From: JAJYZP01 sp049964535
GTDB taxonomy: Bacteria; Actinomycetota; Acidimicrobiia; Acidimicrobiales; Acidimicrobiaceae
DNA: 9,327 nt
Direction: 5' to 3'
Assembly (NCBI GenBank): GCA_049964535.1
Contig: JBMFXG010000107.1
Coordinates: 1 to 9,327 of the forward strand
The notes below the pieces were generated by a model. It was given only the letters and a program-made list of their open reading frames with translations. It made no database searches and was not told the origin of the DNA. The translations under genes and the position numbers were made by a program. This document shows, piece by piece, positions 6,854-9,327 of the stretch (within the stretch, counting starts at the first letter, position 1; each line of letters opens with the position of its first letter).

Positions 6854-7741
6854 CGCGTCTCGCGAGAGTCGTACGCCAACCAATCCATCGAGTACTTGAA
6901 GTATCAGAGAGCATGACCCCTGAGACTTTTCGGTTAACGGTCCGTCGAGCGATTGGAGAAGCGGGCCGAGCTCGTAGTAGCGTTCGATATCACGGCCCAG
7001 AATCTTGAAGAAGAGATGAAATATGTAGAGCGACGACCCCTTCGTAACCTTGCAGACAAAATCGTCGGACCACTCGAGTCTTACCAAATTCACTCTTGCG
7101 AGCCCTGATCGAGCAAGCTCCGATCCTGAGAAGACGTATCACATCGTCAGTAATCTGAGCTGAGACCGACCGAATTCGGGTGCTTATACAAGATCTTGGA
7201 GAGTTCGACACACTCGATGCCACCCAGGCTACGAGCAAGAGACAACTCCAGGTCAGCTATCACCGCGAGCCTCTGTCAACACGGTTTTCACGACGGCGCA
7301 CCAAAAAATCTGCCGCGCAACCGTCGGGGCCAACCTTCTCGATACGAACATCGACCTGGGACTCATCGACCTCGAAGGATTAAATCTCTTGACCTGCACG
7401 AGTCGATACACGCAAGAACACCGAGGCATCTTCGTCTCTGCATCTCGGGAGCGCAACGCCTCTGCCCTCCAAGTTCCAGACAGTGAAAGAAGGACGATCT
7501 CAGAGCAGCTCCTCTGTAGCGTCGAGCGTTACCATCTATTCGATACCAAACGAGATCGATGATCAGGGGACTTCCCTCTCACGTATGAGCAGTACGGCAT
7601 GCGGCTCAGAACCTGAGAGAGAGGCTCGAGCTCAATGCACGACCCGGTGACGGTGACTAACTGCTACTCCCCTGCCCACATCTCTCTGAGTAGGCCACGT
7701 ACGGGCTCAGCACCGTGAAGTAAGCACCTAAGGTCTCTCCT

Positions 7742-8377
7742 ATGGTACCTCAAGAGGCGCTACGGCGCCTGATCGCCGCCACTCCAGGCTTTATGCCGGA
7801 GGACGAAGGAGTGGCTCTCTACAACCTCGCCCGCCGATCACGACCTTCCGCAAGTGAACCGATCGTGGAGGTCGGTTCTTACTGCGGAAAGTCCACCCTC
7901 TATCTCGCCGCTGCAGCTCAGCCGGAGCGCGCCACGGTACTCTCCATCGATCACCACAGAGGGTCAGAGGAGAATTACCCTCCTTTTCCCTACACGGATC
8001 ACAAACTCGTCGAGCCCTACAGCGCCCAAATCAACACGCTTCTACCCTTCCAACAGACCATCCGTCTCGCAGGGTTTGAAGACACCGTAGTTGCCCTCGT
8101 AGGTGCATCCAGCACGATCGCAGCCGCAATCACCGTGACTAGCTCGCTGCTTTTCATCGACGGCGGTCACGGAGCCCTTCCAGCGTGGATCGACTACGAC
8201 GGATGGGTCTCAAGCGTCAAGTACGGTGGCATTCTTGCGATTCATGACGTGTTCGCCGACCCACGAGATGGCGGACAGGTGCCGTATGGCCTCTTCCTCG
8301 CAGCACTTCATAGTGGCGAGTTCGAGCCGGTACTTGAGGTCGGGAGTTTGCGAGGTCTTCTTCGTAAGAACCGTTGA
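7742..8377 (+). CDS. Class I SAM-dependent methyltransferase
   Basis: A 211-residue soluble protein with a Rossmann-type SAM-binding fold, Methyltransf_24-like. The N-terminal TPGFMPEDEG (14-23) precedes motif I, VEVGSYCGKST (42-52). The acidic strand end SIDHHRGSEEN (68-78), LLFIDGGHG (136-144) and LAIHDVFADP (165-174) complete a pattern I recall as a conserved actinobacterial family of unknown substrate. The acceptor cannot be deduced. The sequence is intact and family-sized. ATG at 7742 follows TAAGG eight bases upstream, a weak ribosome site; the conserved block begins at residue 14, so a much later start is unlikely. It converges on the prenyltransferase-like gene with 22 bases between stops, too little for a hairpin terminator of its own. 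Confidence 0.88.
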   Translation: MVPQEALRRLIAATPGFMPEDEGVALYNLARRSRPSASEPIVEVGSYCGKSTLYLAAAAQPERATVLSIDHHRGSEENYPPFPYTDHKLVEPYSAQINTLLPFQQTIRLAGFEDTVVALVGASSTIAAAITVTSSLLFIDGGHGALPAWIDYDGWVSSVKYGGILAIHDVFADPRDGGQVPYGLFLAALHSGEFEPVLEVGSLRGLLRKNR

Positions 8378-8399
8378 GGGAACCAACCTTACCAACGCA

Positions 8400-9327
8400 T
8401 CACCCGTCATATCCTCCAACGAGAGCATCAATGAGCGAACCCCGCACTCCGGTTGAGATCACGTAGTCGGCCAAGATTACTGCGGCCGCAGAGTAACTAC
8501 TGTACTCATCACTTGGAAACGAGTTACCGGACGGAAGTGACAGTCCGGTGAGATATCCTCCGTGAACAGATCGCCGTGTCTCCACAAGAGCCAAAAGCGA
8601 GCGAGCAGCATCGGAGGAGCCCCCGAGACTCAACGCCATGGCAAACTCTGCAGTCTCAGCAGTGGTAACCCACCGTGAAGAGCCAAGGCATCGAATCCCA
8701 TGGCCCGGCTCAAAATGACGACACAGGAGATAACGGGTCTTCTCTCGTATCAGTTCGGGATCAATACTGCCAGCCAGAACTGGATAGTACCAATCCATCG
8801 CCCAATCGCTCTTATCATCCATGAGCCAACTCTCGCCAAACTCCGATCGCACCAGTACTTCTGCTAAGAGATCTCGCGCCCGGAGTACTTTTGCACGGAG
8901 AGCAGTCGATCCACATCGCAGCGCTAGAGCGGCGTCAAGAGACGTGAGCATCGAAGAGTTTCCGGTCTTTAGATATCGAGACATAGCCCGACCTCCCGGC
9001 TCCACTGCCCATGGAAATCGCCCCTCGTCGTCTTGATAGCGCAGAACATACTCGAGAGACCGTTCGAGCATCGGCCAATAACGATCGAGAATCCATGACC
9101 GATCGAGCGACCGAGTGGCCACGAGCATGGCAACCGCGGGATAGATCGAACAGTTCAGCTCACGACGCGGTTCTTGTACCCCGCAATCGAAGTAGTAGTG
9201 AGCAAAGGAACCGTCCCGATGCTGTCGCTCCCGGACCCAATCGAGTCCTGCAAGCCCATGTTCGATCCTTCCGCCGAGGAAGAACGCTATCACGGCCTCG
9301 CAGTGGTTCCAGATGTCACTATGGCCC
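8400..9327 (-). CDS. Prenyltransferase-like / terpenoid-cyclase-toroid protein, N-terminus cut
   Basis: 308 residues are visible, and the frame runs through the right edge. Residues before the GTG at 9293 (HSDIWNHCEAV) match the family, so that GTG is internal and the true start is outside. The protein resembles actinobacterial sequences annotated as prenyltransferase, with an alpha/alpha toroid fold. Repeat-like blocks typical of the fold are RQHRDGSF (about 34-41), RYQDDEGRFPW (about 96-106) and HGGYLTG (about 255-261). The family blocks AMDWYYPVLAG (about 176-186) and GIRCL with RWVTTAET (about 210-225) are clear. No DXDD cyclase motif is evident in the visible part, so catalysis of isoprenoid cyclisation is doubtful and a glycan-related role is equally possible. 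In related genomes I recall this family beside SAM methyltransferases and a glycosyltransferase, which agrees with its neighbour here, although here the two genes converge. Confidence 0.8.
   Translation of the reverse strand, partial: GHSDIWNHCEAVIAFFLGGRIEHGLAGLDWVRERQHRDGSFAHYYFDCGVQEPRRELNCSIYPAVAMLVATRSLDRSWILDRYWPMLERSLEYVLRYQDDEGRFPWAVEPGGRAMSRYLKTGNSSMLTSLDAALALRCGSTALRAKVLRARDLLAEVLVRSEFGESWLMDDKSDWAMDWYYPVLAGSIDPELIREKTRYLLCRHFEPGHGIRCLGSSRWVTTAETAEFAMALSLGGSSDAARSLLALVETRRSVHGGYLTGLSLPSGNSFPSDEYSSYSAAAVILADYVISTGVRGSLIDALVGGYDG

Larger units (their letters stand above)
5938..7741. other. Long stretch (1.8 kb) without a recognisable gene
   Basis: All frames on both strands are broken into pieces of at most about 130 codons, and none carries a motif I recognise or a good ribosome site with a start. 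The stop frequency in the better-looking minus-strand frames is close to that expected for random sequence. I found no tRNA, rRNA, RNase P, tmRNA or SRP RNA signature, and no CRISPR or insertion-sequence structure. The stretch does hold several exact inverted repeats (6021-6080, 6794-6820, 6830-6853) and shorter palindromes (CCGGCGCCGG at 6429-6438, TCTCGCGAGA at 6858-6867). A strongly decayed gene or an unrecognised structured RNA are the main possibilities. The upstream region of the methyltransferase gene is at its right end, with no clear promoter. Confidence 0.6.

Noticed and set aside
7164..7559. 131-codon open plus-strand frame without early start, opposite a minus-strand frame that also looks protein-like but has several stops
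   Set aside because: No ATG or GTG start in the open part, and stop density on the other strand is near random; there is no basis for choosing either strand.
7621..7681. Minus-strand bases with slight similarity to bacterial SRP RNA (GTAGCAG ... GGGTC)
   Set aside because: The conserved GGAAG tetraloop region and closing stems are absent.
9291..9293. GTG at 9293 as the start of the prenyltransferase-like gene
   Set aside because: The frame stays open to the window edge, and the residues before it (DIWNHCEA) fit the family, so the real start is outside.

Overview
The window looks like a piece of a mid-G+C (by eye roughly 53-56%) actinobacterial chromosome. Three of the five genes start with GTG. 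The methyltransferase and the toroid-fold 'prenyltransferase' at the right end belong to families I know mainly from Actinobacteria, including Acidimicrobiia. A Ferrimicrobium-like acidimicrobial host would fit, but this is inference. A run of ten Ns marks a draft assembly.

Layout from left to right. (1) 1-1324, minus: glucose-6-phosphate dehydrogenase (zwf), with its C-terminal end beyond the left edge. Its frame has no stop inside the window. (2) 1341-2120: about 780 bases with no convincing gene, holding an orphan full-length Shine-Dalgarno motif and a GTGCACT repeat. (3) 2121-3110, minus: PfkB-family kinase of the bacterial adenosine-kinase-like type, interrupted by the N run. (4) 3111-3363: divergent intergenic region with a doubtful small ORF. 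(5) 3364-5937, plus: complete M1 zinc aminopeptidase. (6) 5938-7741: about 1.8 kb with no recognisable gene, carrying a cluster of perfect inverted repeats. (7) 7742-8377, plus: small class I SAM-dependent methyltransferase. (8) 8400-9327, minus: prenyltransferase / terpenoid-cyclase-toroid-like protein, with its N-terminus beyond the right edge. It converges on the methyltransferase with 22 bases between the stop codons.

The left and middle genes are housekeeping: the oxidative pentose phosphate entry step, nucleoside or sugar phosphorylation, and peptide turnover. The right-hand pair probably belongs to an uncharacterised actinobacterial locus, as the two families commonly occur as neighbours. 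I found no mobile element, CRISPR array, tRNA or rRNA, and no clearly new multi-gene system. The most unusual content is non-coding: the two gene-free stretches, about 2.6 kb in total, and the palindromes inside them.
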